Shown here one piece after another: positions 19,019-28,438 of a DNA stretch of 64,000 nucleotides. The stretch's first letter is position 1. Each line of letters starts with the position of its first letter. The position numbers and the translations under genes are program-made. This DNA comes from Jonesiaceae bacterium BS-20 (lineage in GTDB: Bacteria; Actinomycetota; Actinomycetes; Actinomycetales; Cellulomonadaceae): NCBI GenBank assembly GCA_039995105.1, contig CP146203.1:186001-250000 (forward strand). The letters run 5' to 3'. The notes below the pieces were generated by a model. That model did not search any database. It was given only the letters and a program-made list of their open reading frames with translations, and was not told where the DNA came from.

Positions 19019-20689
19019 TTAACCTTGATCCGTGGCGAGGTCGTCGGCGTCCATGATCTTGTAGGCATACCCTTGCTCGGCCAAGAAACGTTGCCGGTGG
19101 GCAGCAAACTCCTGATCTACGGTGTCCCGGGTAACCACGGTGTAAAAGTGTGCGGTACGGCCGTCCTCTTTGGGGCGCATGATTCGGCCCAAGCGTTGGG
19201 CTTCTTCTTGCCGGGACCCAAACGACCCGGACACCTGAATTGCCACGGCGGCCTCGGGTAAGTCAATCGAGAAGTTAGCTACCTTAGACACCACTAGCCG
19301 CATGATCTTTCCGGTGCGGAACTCCCCAAATAACCGCTGCCGCTCAACTTGCGGGGTCTTGCCGGTAATGACTGGGGCATCGAGAGCCTGCGCCAACTCA
19401 TCGAGCTGGTCCAGATACTGGCCAATGATGAGCGTGCGGTCATCTGGGTGGCGGGCAATAATGTCCATGACCACCTTGATCTTGCCGGGGGTAGTTGCCG
19501 CTAGGCGGTACTTATCCTCGGCCTCCGCGGTGGCATACACCATGCGGTCAGCATCGGACAGGGTGAGGCGCACTTCGCTGCAATCAGCGGGTGCAATGTA
19601 ACCCTGCGCCTCAATGTCCTTCCAGGGGGCGTCATAGCGCTTGGGACCAATAAGGGAAAAGACCTCGTCCTCGCGGCCATCCTCGCGCACCAAAGTCGCG
19701 GTCAAACCAAGACAACGCCGAGCTTGGAGGTTGGCAGTCATCCTGAAAATCGGAGCTGGCAGGAGGTGGACCTCATCGTAAATAACCAGGCCCCAGTCGC
19801 GGGCATCAAGCAGGTCCAGGTGGGTATACACACCCTTACGTTTAGTGGTCAGTACCTGATACGTGGCGATAGTGACCGGGCGAATCTCCTTGACTGTGCC
19901 GGAATACTCGCCAATTTCTTCCGGGGTCAGGGTCGTGCGGCGTACCAGCTCATCGCGCCACTGGCGGGCCGAGACCGTGTTGGTTACCAGGATGAGCGTT
20001 GTCGTTTTGGATTTTGCCATCGCTCCGGCACCAACAATGGTTTTACCTGCACCACAGGGCAGAACGACAACGCCCGAGCCACCCTCCCAGAAGTTGTCGA
20101 CTGCGTGGTTTTGGTAGGGCCGCAGTTCCCAAGGCGTGTTGTCCTTGGCCGGGTCGAGGGGAGAGATCTCAATCGGGTGTTTCTCGCCATCGACGTAGCC
20201 GGCTAAGTCTTCTGCCGGCCACCCCAATTTGATGAGGGCCTGCTTGAGATTGCCGCGTTCCGAGCGGTGCACAATGACGGTTTCACTATCAATCTGGTCA
20301 CCGACCAGACCCTTGGTGCGTTTGGACTTGAGCACCTCTGCGAGCACCGCGGTATCCGTTGCGGTAAGGACTAAGCCGTAGTTGGGGTGGGACACAAGTT
20401 GCAACCGGCCATACCTGGACATTGTCTCGGCTACGTCAACCAGAATTGATTGCGGAACCGGGTAACGGCTGTATTGGATGAGCGCGTTGATGACCGTCTC
20501 TGCGTCCAACCCTGCCGCACGTGCGTTCCACAGACCCAGCGGGGTCAACCGGTAGGTGTGAATGTGCTCGGGAGCGCGCTCCAACTCGGCAAACGGTGCA
20601 ATAGCGCGCCGGGCCTCGGTGGCAAGCTCGTGGTCTACCTCGAGCAGCAGGGACTTGTCGCTTTGTACAATCAAAGGTCCGTTAACCAA
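19019..20689 (-). CDS. XPB/ERCC3-type DNA repair helicase
   Basis: An SF2 3'-to-5' DNA translocase, homologous to eukaryotic XPB and mycobacterial Rv0861c. It has an N-terminal damage-recognition-like domain (about 1-180), Walker A PCGAGKTIVGAG, DEVH box YDEVHLLPA, the XPB-specific RED motif (LVREDGRED), and motif VI QRLGRIMRPK. The frame is open to 20731, but TTG 20689 with AGGA upstream gives NGPLIVQSDKS at the N-terminus as in homologues and leaves a 7-bp gap after the Ssl2-N gene stop; I therefore start there. Length is 556 residues versus about 540 in homologues. It is an operon with the upstream gene. Confidence 0.94.
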   Translation of the reverse strand: MVNGPLIVQSDKSLLLEVDHELATEARRAIAPFAELERAPEHIHTYRLTPLGLWNARAAGLDAETVINALIQYSRYPVPQSILVDVAETMSRYGRLQLVSHPNYGLVLTATDTAVLAEVLKSKRTKGLVGDQIDSETVIVHRSERGNLKQALIKLGWPAEDLAGYVDGEKHPIEISPLDPAKDNTPWELRPYQNHAVDNFWEGGSGVVVLPCGAGKTIVGAGAMAKSKTTTLILVTNTVSARQWRDELVRRTTLTPEEIGEYSGTVKEIRPVTIATYQVLTTKRKGVYTHLDLLDARDWGLVIYDEVHLLPAPIFRMTANLQARRCLGLTATLVREDGREDEVFSLIGPKRYDAPWKDIEAQGYIAPADCSEVRLTLSDADRMVYATAEAEDKYRLAATTPGKIKVVMDIIARHPDDRTLIIGQYLDQLDELAQALDAPVITGKTPQVERQRLFGEFRTGKIMRLVVSKVANFSIDLPEAAVAIQVSGSFGSRQEEAQRLGRIMRPKEDGRTAHFYTVVTRDTVDQEFAAHRQRFLAEQGYAYKIMDADDLATDQG

Positions 20690-20696
20690 AATAATC

Positions 20697-23111
20697 CTAA
20701 TTCTCGTTATCCACAGCCTGTGCGCCGGCAACGCGATGCACAGAGACGGTCAATTCTGATTCCCGGGCAAGGTCAGCCGCCCGTAAGCGCCCGGAATCAA
20801 TCGATAGCGGTTTCAACTTGCGCCGCGTGATTCGGCCCTTGGAATCGGCAAGTTCCAACCACAACTCTTGGCCGGCATCGATAGCCTCGCGCAGTACCAA
20901 GAGGGTTTGGCCCGTCTGAGCCGGAGCCTCGCGGACCGCAGGAGGCGCGGTATCTATGGCGCTATCAACGGTGGCTACCGCAGTATCCAACACCATGGGC
21001 TGCTCGGAATCGGTGGCAGAAACCAACTGGCCAACCAACTGTGAAAGGTCCGTACTAGGAACCAACCGTTTGTCGGCCAAAATGGTCGCAGCCGGAACCG
21101 GATGCGCAGGTAGGCCCAGGGTAGCCTCGGAACGTGCCGGGGCAACCGGCAAGCGAGTCTGCGGAGTCAATCTGTCCGCGGTAATGATCTGCCCCGTGTG
21201 GTCTTCAACCGCAGGAGCCAGCTTAGCCTCACGCAGCAATGCCAAAACCGTGGAGACATCGGCGGTCGCCCCCAAAACATCACTGCCGAGCGCAAAGACG
21301 CCCGCCGCAGCGAATGCCGGGGAACCAAGCACACTGGCCATGATCACCGGATCCGAGATCCGAATATAGGTGGAAACCGAGCCCACCCGAACCCGTCCGT
21401 GATTCCGCGCAACGTCCAAAATCAGGTACTCAAGTGGCTGCGGGATGGGGGTGAGCGAGTACATCTGCAGTTCCTGCAACAGCCCCTGTGCGGACCGACC
21501 GGAATCAAACGCCTTAGTTATCGAGGCTGGGGTGAACCGAACGGTTAAGGCACCCCCGCGAGATTCAACCTGGGCACATTCCGACAGCAGAGCATCGAGC
21601 GCAGCCACGGGCCAGCCCGGGACCATTGCGGTCAAGTCACCCTGGATGAAGATTTCCTGGACGGGCTTGGGCAACGCCGCGCCCAGTGCCTTGGCTGGAG
21701 TAAACGCCCAGCCGGTTCCGGACTCCGCGGGAACGAGTAAGCCGGGGAGCAGGGCTCCCGCGCCGGTGACTCCTAGCGCCGCAGCCTCGGCTAAGATGCC
21801 GGCCACCCAGTCCATCGGTGGCAAGGCACGCGGAGTCTGCCAAGCCAAGTGCTCGGAAACCTCGGCGGCGCTGAGCGACTGACCCGGGTGATTTGCCAAG
21901 ACCTTCAACACGGCGGCTCGCAGGCGCACCACCCCGGTTTGGTGGTTGGCGGGGTGCAGGGCAGCTATGGTTTGGGCGCGGTCATCTAACTGACCAATCT
22001 GCCAAGTCATCCGGGAGCTATTGAGCCAAGCCAACACGAGTTGTTCCCACCGTGCGGTCAGATCCTTTTGCAGCCAGGCGTCTACCTGAACCGTGGGCGC
22101 AAAGACTTGGGATGCAGAGTCGGAGGCGCGCACCAACTTGGCTGCCAAAGCGAACTCGGAAATCATTTGTAGCTGCGCCGCCGTCAGGTCCAACGCGTTG
22201 CTGAGCTGTTTAACTTCCCGCACGGGCAGGCCGCCCGACCGCAGGGCAGGGGATGGCTCGGCCTCCCAAGCGCTGATGAGCTCGGCTACCTGGCGTACCA
22301 AATCTGCCGCCGCGCTGGCACTTTCAGTTTGAATCTGCGGATCAGCAACAAAGCCGGTTGCACTTGTTACGGCCGGTGGCGTGGCGAGCCCGCGGTGGGT
22401 TCGGTTGTGCCGCAGCCCGTAGGCAACCTGCCGAGGCAGCGAAACATGGGTGGGGTCAATAAGCTCCAAATAGTGGTGCGTGAGCAACCACCGCAGCGCC
22501 CCGGAAGTTGCCGGCTCGGCATGCGAGTTCTGTTGCTCAAAAAGATTTGCTGGCACCAGCCCAACGGGTGGCCCCCACAGCATTGCTTGCAAGATTGCCG
22601 ATGCCTGAACAGGAGCCGTCGTAGGCAGCGGCAGGGCAGGAGTGGGGTGCACTCCGAGCGGGCCAAAGCCCGCGGGGAACCGATCAAAGGCCTCTTCAAT
22701 TCCCGCCGCACCGCGCAAAATTCCAGGCTCCGGCGCCCATAACAGGGCCAGGTCCGACAAATGGGCTATGGCATCGAGAATCGTTTGTCGCTCGCGGGGA
22801 TCTTGCGTTTCCGTGCCCTGATCAGGGCCGGGGGCGTCACTGCTGCTTGGGGCACCCAAGATTGCGACACATACTAAATCGCTGGTTACTTGCTCATGCA
22901 GGGTTGCTAACACCACGACGGATTCCAGCACCTGTAATTGCGAGTTATCGAGGCCCGCCATGGCTCTGGTCATGGAATGAGAGTTGGTCGCACGGGCTGC
23001 AAGTGAGTACAACGTTCCCGGTGATGGGGATGCTAGGTCCGGCCGTAGCTGCAACAGCCGGACCAGCCGGTCCTGTTGCGCAAATCGAATCGAGTCAGAG
23101 AAAGTGGCCAT
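20697..23111 (-). CDS. XPB/Ssl2 N-terminal-domain protein, partner of XPB
   Basis: An 804-residue protein of the helicase-associated family PF13625 type (homologue of Rv0862c). Early pattern is LVRLLQLRPDL..PSPGTLYSLA, then FDRFPAGFG-type region, and a late conserved segment LEYLILDVARNHGRVRVGSV with SDPVIMASV. No Walker motifs are present, so it is not itself a helicase. Its conserved placement directly before XPB suggests it loads, targets or regulates that helicase, as the Bax1 nuclease does for archaeal XPB by analogy only. A long Ala/Pro-rich linker (about 640-730) separates a C-terminal WYL-like strand region. Function unproven. Confidence 0.88.
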   Translation of the reverse strand: MATFSDSIRFAQQDRLVRLLQLRPDLASPSPGTLYSLAARATNSHSMTRAMAGLDNSQLQVLESVVVLATLHEQVTSDLVCVAILGAPSSSDAPGPDQGTETQDPRERQTILDAIAHLSDLALLWAPEPGILRGAAGIEEAFDRFPAGFGPLGVHPTPALPLPTTAPVQASAILQAMLWGPPVGLVPANLFEQQNSHAEPATSGALRWLLTHHYLELIDPTHVSLPRQVAYGLRHNRTHRGLATPPAVTSATGFVADPQIQTESASAAADLVRQVAELISAWEAEPSPALRSGGLPVREVKQLSNALDLTAAQLQMISEFALAAKLVRASDSASQVFAPTVQVDAWLQKDLTARWEQLVLAWLNSSRMTWQIGQLDDRAQTIAALHPANHQTGVVRLRAAVLKVLANHPGQSLSAAEVSEHLAWQTPRALPPMDWVAGILAEAAALGVTGAGALLPGLLVPAESGTGWAFTPAKALGAALPKPVQEIFIQGDLTAMVPGWPVAALDALLSECAQVESRGGALTVRFTPASITKAFDSGRSAQGLLQELQMYSLTPIPQPLEYLILDVARNHGRVRVGSVSTYIRISDPVIMASVLGSPAFAAAGVFALGSDVLGATADVSTVLALLREAKLAPAVEDHTGQIITADRLTPQTRLPVAPARSEATLGLPAHPVPAATILADKRLVPSTDLSQLVGQLVSATDSEQPMVLDTAVATVDSAIDTAPPAVREAPAQTGQTLLVLREAIDAGQELWLELADSKGRITRRKLKPLSIDSGRLRAADLARESELTVSVHRVAGAQAVDNEN

Positions 23112-23329
23112 CTCACTAACATTACTTGCTATCTAGGCGGTGTGGGCGGGTAGTGACCCACGAGCCACGGCAACGAAGAGTCCAACAGTGCCGAATAGTG
23201 TGGGATTCATCTGGGGAGGTTTCGCGCTTGGCGATTCAGGTCAATATAAGTCGCTGGCACGGGTAAACTTAGAAATCCAATTACTTATTGGAGCAAATCG
23301 CTCTACTCCAAGCGAACTACGAGGTAGCA

Positions 23330-23713
23330 GTGCCCACCGGTAAGGTCAAGTTTTTCGATGCCGAACGCGGCTTTGGTTTCATCACTACGGATGAGGGAGA
23401 CCAAGTTTTTTTGCACGCTTCAGCGCTTCCACAGGACGCGCCAGCCCCGAAGCAGGGTGCCCGCGTGGAATTTGGCGTTGCTGACGGAAAAAAAGGTCCG
23501 CAGGCGCTTTCAGTGAAATACCTTGATCCCTTGCCATCGATTGCGCGCGCTACGCGCAGGCCAGCCGAGGAAGTGGCTGTCATGGTTGAGGACGTTATCC
23601 GTTTGCTTGACTCGCTTGGAAACCAGTTGCGCCGTGGTCGGTACCCGGATAAAGCAACTGCGTCCAAAACTGCAATTGTCCTGCGGGGTATCGCGGACAG
23701 TATTGAGGCTTAG
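23330..23713 (+). CDS. Cold-shock-domain protein with helical C-terminal extension (CspB-like)
   Basis: A 127-residue protein. The N-terminal cold-shock domain starts PTGKVKFFDAERGFGFI with RNP1 RGFGFI and RNP2 VFLHA. It is followed by a roughly 55-residue extension rich in Arg, Ala and Glu that is probably two helices. M. tuberculosis CspB (Rv0871) has the same plan. GTG 23330 follows GAGG at 5-bp spacing; the open frame upstream (from 23288) is not needed. It lies 5 bp before DUF3027, so the two form an operon. It is divergent from the Ssl2-N gene. Confidence 0.9.
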   Translation: MPTGKVKFFDAERGFGFITTDEGDQVFLHASALPQDAPAPKQGARVEFGVADGKKGPQALSVKYLDPLPSIARATRRPAEEVAVMVEDVIRLLDSLGNQLRRGRYPDKATASKTAIVLRGIADSIEA

Positions 23714-23718
23714 ATAAT

Positions 23719-24642
23719 ATGACCACAGCCACCGCGCCAAAGAGGCCTGCCCGCCTCAAGAAGGACCTGGTGCTCGCCAATGCTGCCTCGGTAGCCCGCG
23801 AATCAGCGGAACTAGCAGCTGAGTCACCCGCGGATGTGGGTGAGCACCTGCGTTCCGTCATGGTTGATGAACGGCTCCTGAGCCACGAGTTTGCGTGCAC
23901 GCTGCGCGGTTACGTCGGCTGGGTGTGGACAGTTACGGTTGCTCGTGCTCCCCGTGGACGCGCCGCAACCGTGTGCGAGGTTCAACTGCTGCCAACCGAC
24001 CAGGCCATCTTGGCCCCGGAGTGGTTGCCTTGGGCGCAGCGGCTGCAACCGGGCGACATTGGACCGGGTGACGTGCTGCCATTTAGCGCAGATGACCCGC
24101 GGTTAGTGCCCGGTTATGTGGCGACCGGTGTTGACGAAGAAGACGCCGTTGCTATTGAGGAACTCGCACTTGAGCGTGCGCGAATCCTGTCTGAGGATGG
24201 CCGTAATGATGCTGCCGCGCGTTGGTTTGCCGGGGATCATGGACCACGGTCAGCCGGGTCGCTGCAGTCGGCCGCGGGATGCGGCTCATGTGGCTTCTTG
24301 GTGCCCTTGCAGGGGTCCTTGGGGCAGGTGTTTGGCGTATGCGCCAATGCGTGGTCACCAGATGACGGCAAGGTCGTTGCGCTCGGGCACGGATGTGGTG
24401 CGCATAGTGAAACCGATGTTCCCGAGCGGCGCAGTGAATGGCCCAACATGGAACCGTATATCAATGACTCGGCGGTTGTTGAGGTGACGGCTGAAGAATT
24501 AGCCGCGTTGCCGGACCCAAAGCCGGCGGAGGCCAATACGGATCATGAAAGCGAGATTGCTCGGTCCATTGCTGCGGATTTGGAGCAATTAGCTGACACG
24601 ATTGTCGCTCCGGATAACGGCTCCGATTCCCAAGCCGAATAG
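23719..24642 (+). CDS. DUF3027 protein with Cys/His cluster
   Basis: This 307-residue protein is a member of the actinobacterial DUF3027 family (Rv0883c-like). The conserved core includes LRGYVGWVWTVTVARAP and DQAILAPEWLPWAQRL. A cluster CGSCGFLVP, FGVCANAW and GHGCGAHSE places four Cys and a His within about 45 residues and looks like a metal (zinc) site. The acidic C-terminal tail is disordered. Function is unknown; the operon with a cold-shock protein hints at an RNA or stress role, but this is inference. ATG 23719 follows the stop of the csp gene by 2 nt. Confidence 0.87.
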   Translation: MTTATAPKRPARLKKDLVLANAASVARESAELAAESPADVGEHLRSVMVDERLLSHEFACTLRGYVGWVWTVTVARAPRGRAATVCEVQLLPTDQAILAPEWLPWAQRLQPGDIGPGDVLPFSADDPRLVPGYVATGVDEEDAVAIEELALERARILSEDGRNDAAARWFAGDHGPRSAGSLQSAAGCGSCGFLVPLQGSLGQVFGVCANAWSPDDGKVVALGHGCGAHSETDVPERRSEWPNMEPYINDSAVVEVTAEELAALPDPKPAEANTDHESEIARSIAADLEQLADTIVAPDNGSDSQAE

Positions 24643-24870
24643 GCATGCAAAACAGCGCTATTCACCCGGACTGCCCCGGGCGGGTAGCCGCTGGTAGCGG
24701 CGGTATTTCACGCCGTAATAAGTGAGATTTTTTGGTGATTTGGCTCATCGTTTGGCGCTCAAACTCGTGGGTTAAGCGCTTTAGGTGATGTCCGGCAACA
24801 GCAAACCGGGCTAAAGTGGACATATAGCCTTTGGGCTGTATTTAATTTTTTGGCAAAAGTCGTGCACAAT

Positions 24871-26436
24871 ATGCCCATGGCGAACACCCCAACTGCCGCG
24901 AAGAAATCGCGCTCACCCAAGCCGCAAAGCGGTTTCAAAGGTTTCCTAGATTCCTACTTTAAAATTACCGAACGAGGCTCTGATTTAGGCCGCGAGATCC
25001 GTGGTGGTCTGGTTACCTTCTTCGCAATGAGTTACATCATTGTGCTCAACCCTCTGATTCTTGGTCTGACCCCCGACTCGCAAGGCCACTATCTTGGTGC
25101 CGAGTTGGCAACCGGTGACCCCTTTGCCTTTGGTGCCGGAGTTCCGCTGATCGCGGCAACCACCGCGCTCATTGCCGGAATCATGTCAATCGCAATGGGA
25201 TCCATTGCAAACTACCCAATTGCGCTTGCAGCCGGACTTGGCCTCAACGCCCTGGTCGCGTTCACGATCGTCAAGATGCCGGAAATGACCTGGGCAGACG
25301 GCATGGGCCTTGTTGTTCTTGAAGGTCTAGTAATCCTCATCTTGGTATTGACCGGGTTCCGTACCGCAGTGTTCAAGGCTGTCCCTGCGGGTCTGAAGAC
25401 CGCAATCTCCGTTGGTATTGGTGCGTTCATTGCGTTCATCGGCTTGGTGAACGCCGGAATCGTGACCACCCCGGCCATGTTCGATTACCTGCCGGGCAAC
25501 CAGCCGGGCACCCCCGTGCAGTTGGGAACCTCCGGTTCCTTTGACAGCTGGCCAATGCTGGTGTTCATTGTCGGCTTGCTTGCCATTGTTCTGCTGACCG
25601 CGCGCAAGGTAAAGGGCGCCATGCTCTGGTCAATCCTGGGCGCAACGGTCTTGGCCGTCATCATTGAAAAGGTTGCAGAGCTCGGACCAAAGAACTCCGA
25701 CGGCTCCGGTGCCGCAGCAAACCCATCGGGTTGGAACCTTAACGCACCAACCGTGCCGGAAGAGTTCATTCAAACTCCCAACTTCTCCCTGCTGGGTCAC
25801 TTCTCCCTGTTTGGTGCCATTGGGAAAATCGGCATCGTTGCGGTCGTACTCATTGTGTTCTCGCTCCTGCTCGCTGACTTCTTTGACACCATGGGAACCA
25901 TGGTTGCCGTAGGTGCTGAGGCCGGCCTGCTGGATGAAGGTGGCAACCCACCAAACACGCAGAAGATCTTGGTTATTGACTCCCTAGCGGCTGTTGCCGG
26001 TGGTGTGGGCTCGGTATCTTCGAACACCGCGTTTATTGAGTCCGCCTCCGGTGTTGGTGAAGGTGCCCGTACGGGGCTTGCCCCAATCGTTACCGGAGTT
26101 GCGTTCCTGTTGTCCACGTTCCTTGCACCACTCGTTGGAATGGTGCCTTACGAGGCTGCCACCCCGGCGCTGGTATTCGTAGGATTCCTCATGATGACCC
26201 AGGTAACCGGCGTGAAGTGGAACGACTTCGAGATTGCGCTTCCTGCGTTCTTGACGATCGTGATCATGCCGTTCACCTACTCGATCACCGACGGAATCGG
26301 TGCAGGCTTCCTGTTCTGGGCAGCAATTCAGGTTGTTAAGGGCAAGGGCAAGAAGGTGCACCCACTGATGTGGGTTGTGACCGCCATGTTCGTGGTCTAC
26401 TTCGTTCTGGGACCAATCCAAAACGCATTGATCTAG
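24871..26436 (+). CDS. NCS2-family purine permease (AzgA/PbuG-like)
   Basis: A 521-residue proton-coupled uptake transporter for adenine, guanine or hypoxanthine in the cytoplasmic membrane. Landmarks are LTFFAMSYIIVLNP-like VTFFAMSYIIVLNP, ALAAGLGLNALVAF, the signature DFFDTMGTMVAVGAEAG, and SASGVGEGARTGL, with about 12-14 transmembrane helices. The start is uncertain: ATG 24871 or 24877, neither with a good ribosome site. The 228-bp upstream gap has a small hairpin near 24704 (GCCGCT/AGCGGC) and an AT-rich -10-like stretch, but not the conserved core of a purine riboswitch. Confidence 0.93.
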   Translation: MPMANTPTAAKKSRSPKPQSGFKGFLDSYFKITERGSDLGREIRGGLVTFFAMSYIIVLNPLILGLTPDSQGHYLGAELATGDPFAFGAGVPLIAATTALIAGIMSIAMGSIANYPIALAAGLGLNALVAFTIVKMPEMTWADGMGLVVLEGLVILILVLTGFRTAVFKAVPAGLKTAISVGIGAFIAFIGLVNAGIVTTPAMFDYLPGNQPGTPVQLGTSGSFDSWPMLVFIVGLLAIVLLTARKVKGAMLWSILGATVLAVIIEKVAELGPKNSDGSGAAANPSGWNLNAPTVPEEFIQTPNFSLLGHFSLFGAIGKIGIVAVVLIVFSLLLADFFDTMGTMVAVGAEAGLLDEGGNPPNTQKILVIDSLAAVAGGVGSVSSNTAFIESASGVGEGARTGLAPIVTGVAFLLSTFLAPLVGMVPYEAATPALVFVGFLMMTQVTGVKWNDFEIALPAFLTIVIMPFTYSITDGIGAGFLFWAAIQVVKGKGKKVHPLMWVVTAMFVVYFVLGPIQNALI

Positions 26437-26504
26437 TTCCATTCATCTGTTGAACGGCACGAAAACGAGCTAGTTTTTGGTGGCATTCAACCGATCCGCG
26501 AACG

Positions 26505-26552
26505 CTGGGGTGCTCCTCGCCAACTAGGTGAGGGGCGCCCCAGTTTGTTTTG
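26505..26552 (+). terminator. Terminator after purine permease
   Basis: A stem CTGGGGTGCTCCTC / GAGGGGCGCCCCAG with 11-nt loop is followed by TTTGTTTTG, 68 nt past the permease stop. A good intrinsic terminator. Confidence 0.88.
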
Positions 26553-26597
26553 TTACAGGTTCCGGCCTTTAATCAGCTGGTCAGCTAGGATTTAACC

Positions 26598-27881
26598 GTG
26601 CCACGTCCAAACTTGTTCCGGTTAGTTAATCCAATTCAGGAGTACTCCTGGGGGTCTGACACGGTTATTTTCGATGCCTTTGGCTGGCCGCGTACGGGAG
26701 CGCCCGCCGCCGAGTTGTGGTTGGGCGCGCATGCTTCTGCGCCAAGTTTGGTGCAGGGGCAAGTGGTTGGGCAACACCCGGACTCAAGCTTCTACCGTAT
26801 GCCGACAGCGGGAACGGATAACGAAATTTCCCAGGCCGGCGCGCTTGGTGACCTCGTCCGGGCTAACCCGGACTTCATGCTTGGCAGCGCCGTGGCTAAT
26901 GAATTTGGCCCAGTGCTGCCCTATTTGCTCAAGGTGTTGTCAGCTGCCCAGCCGTTATCGCTGCAAGTGCACCCGCGCCCCCACGTTGCCCGGGCCGGCT
27001 TTCAGCGGGAGAATACGCTAGGCCTTGCCCCGGACAGCGACCAGCGCAACTACAAGGATGCTTTTCATAAACCAGAAATGCTCATTGCGCTCACGCCGTT
27101 TGAAGGTCTGTGCGGTTTTCGCCGCCCGAGGCGTACATTGGAACTGCTGGCTGGACTGTCCGGTTCCACTGTGGCGAGCATGCGCTCGGCTCTTGAACGC
27201 CAACCAAATGCTGCCGGAGTAGAAGCCGCGCTGCGGGCGGCGTTGGAGTTGCGCAACCGGAACTGCCGCGAAGAGCTTGACCAGACTATTGCCTCGGTTG
27301 AACGAGTCATTGTCGGCCGCAAAGAGCGGGGCGAACGAGTTTCCCGTGGCCATGTGACGGCAATCGATTTGGCCCGTCAATACCCCGGGGACCCGGGCGC
27401 GCTGGTGTCTCTTTTGCTCAATCGTGTCTCGCTTGAGCCGGGGGAGGCCGTGTATCTGGCGGCCGGGCAGATCCATGCCTATCTTGGGGGCCTTGGCGTC
27501 GAAGTCATGGCGAGCTCGGATAACGTGTTACGTGCCGGTCTCACCCCGAAGCGAGTTGACACGGATGAGCTCATGGCTGCGACCGATTTTACGCCGGCCG
27601 CACCAATCCGCCCGCAACTACGTGCGGTCCCAGGTGGGCTCACTCAGTACCGCAGCCCCGCGCAGGAGTTCTCCCTCTTGTATGGGGCGGTGGGCGGGCA
27701 TGCGCTCGTGACACAGTCGGGTCCACGCATCGTGTTATGCCTTCGAAATGCCCTGACCGTGCGCACCGCACTGGGCGAGGAACTCTCATTATCCGCAGGC
27801 CAGTCTGTCTTTGCACCACACGGCGTGGGGCCTCTTGAACTCATTGGTGACGCAGCAGCCGTAGTGGCGTACGTTCCATAA
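26598..27881 (+). CDS. manA: Mannose-6-phosphate isomerase, class I
   Basis: It interconverts fructose 6-phosphate and mannose 6-phosphate, linking glycolysis to GDP-mannose. The protein has 427 residues. Zinc ligands are visible in QVHP (Gln, His), HKPEM (Glu) and QIHAYLGGLGVEVMASSDNV (His). The motif YSWGSDT at the N-terminus is typical. Its product feeds polyprenol-phosphate-mannose synthesis, the donor for the Pmt at 59-61 kb. GTG 26598 follows GGATTTAACC. No partner is cotranscribed. Confidence 0.95.
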   Translation: MPRPNLFRLVNPIQEYSWGSDTVIFDAFGWPRTGAPAAELWLGAHASAPSLVQGQVVGQHPDSSFYRMPTAGTDNEISQAGALGDLVRANPDFMLGSAVANEFGPVLPYLLKVLSAAQPLSLQVHPRPHVARAGFQRENTLGLAPDSDQRNYKDAFHKPEMLIALTPFEGLCGFRRPRRTLELLAGLSGSTVASMRSALERQPNAAGVEAALRAALELRNRNCREELDQTIASVERVIVGRKERGERVSRGHVTAIDLARQYPGDPGALVSLLLNRVSLEPGEAVYLAAGQIHAYLGGLGVEVMASSDNVLRAGLTPKRVDTDELMAATDFTPAAPIRPQLRAVPGGLTQYRSPAQEFSLLYGAVGGHALVTQSGPRIVLCLRNALTVRTALGEELSLSAGQSVFAPHGVGPLELIGDAAAVVAYVP

Positions 27882-27957
27882 ACGTAGGGTCGACCGGTGC
27901 TTCAGCCGCTGAACGCACTCTAAAGTCATCCTATGAAAAGTGAGCCAGGCGATATCG

Positions 27958-27996
27958 TTACCCTATTTAATTACCTTGAGTAATGAGTTAGGGTAA
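27958..27996 (+). promoter_or_regulatory. Candidate MarR operator (nested palindrome)
   Basis: Outer arms TTACCCTA (27958-27965) and TAGGGTAA (27989-27996) and inner arms ATTAC / GTAAT (27970-27974, 27980-27984) share the same centre at 27977. The element ends 4 bp before the MarR start codon, so it is placed for autorepression of the marR-MFS operon. Confidence 0.65.
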
Positions 27997-28000
27997 AGGA

Positions 28001-28438
28001 GTGGCTGAATCATCGTCTTGTCATCCTGTTCCCCTCGCCGCTGAAATTCGAGTAGCAACTAACCGCCTTGTGCGGCATATGCGTGCCTCGCGCGGACAGG
28101 TGGAACTTCCAGAACATCAATTTGCCACCTTGGCCTACCTGCACAAGCACGGCCCAATGACCCCGGGGGCATTGGCGGAATTAGAAGGCGTTAAGCCGCC
28201 ATCGATGACCCGCACGGTAAACGCCCTCGTTGAAATGGGGCTTGCAGCCAAGGTGGGGAACGACCTCGATAAGCGTCAGGTGTACGTGGAGCTCACTGAT
28301 GCTGGCAGGTTTGAAGTAACCGAGACTAGACGTCTGCGCGATGTCTGGCTCACCAGTAGGCTCGAAGAGCTTACTCTTGAAGAACGGCAGATCCTTGCTA
28401 CGGCGAGTGAGCTGCTGAAAAGGATTGCTGGTAAATGA
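28001..28438 (+). CDS. MarR-family transcriptional regulator
   Basis: A 145-residue winged-helix regulator. The fold is visible in HQFATLAYLHKHGPMTPGAL (helix), VKPPSMTRTVNALVEMGL (recognition helix) and the wing DLDKRQVYVELTDAG. It overlaps the MFS exporter by 4 bp, so it very likely represses the pair and is released by an exported compound. GTG 28001 is directly preceded by AAAGGA with no spacing, an unusual start, but there is no later start before the domain. By position it recalls Rv0880 of M. tuberculosis. Confidence 0.92.
   Translation: MAESSSCHPVPLAAEIRVATNRLVRHMRASRGQVELPEHQFATLAYLHKHGPMTPGALAELEGVKPPSMTRTVNALVEMGLAAKVGNDLDKRQVYVELTDAGRFEVTETRRLRDVWLTSRLEELTLEERQILATASELLKRIAGK

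Noticed and set aside
24643-24870. Purine riboswitch ahead of the NCS2 permease
   Set aside because: The conserved junction and loop sequences of the purine aptamer are absent; only a small hairpin is seen.
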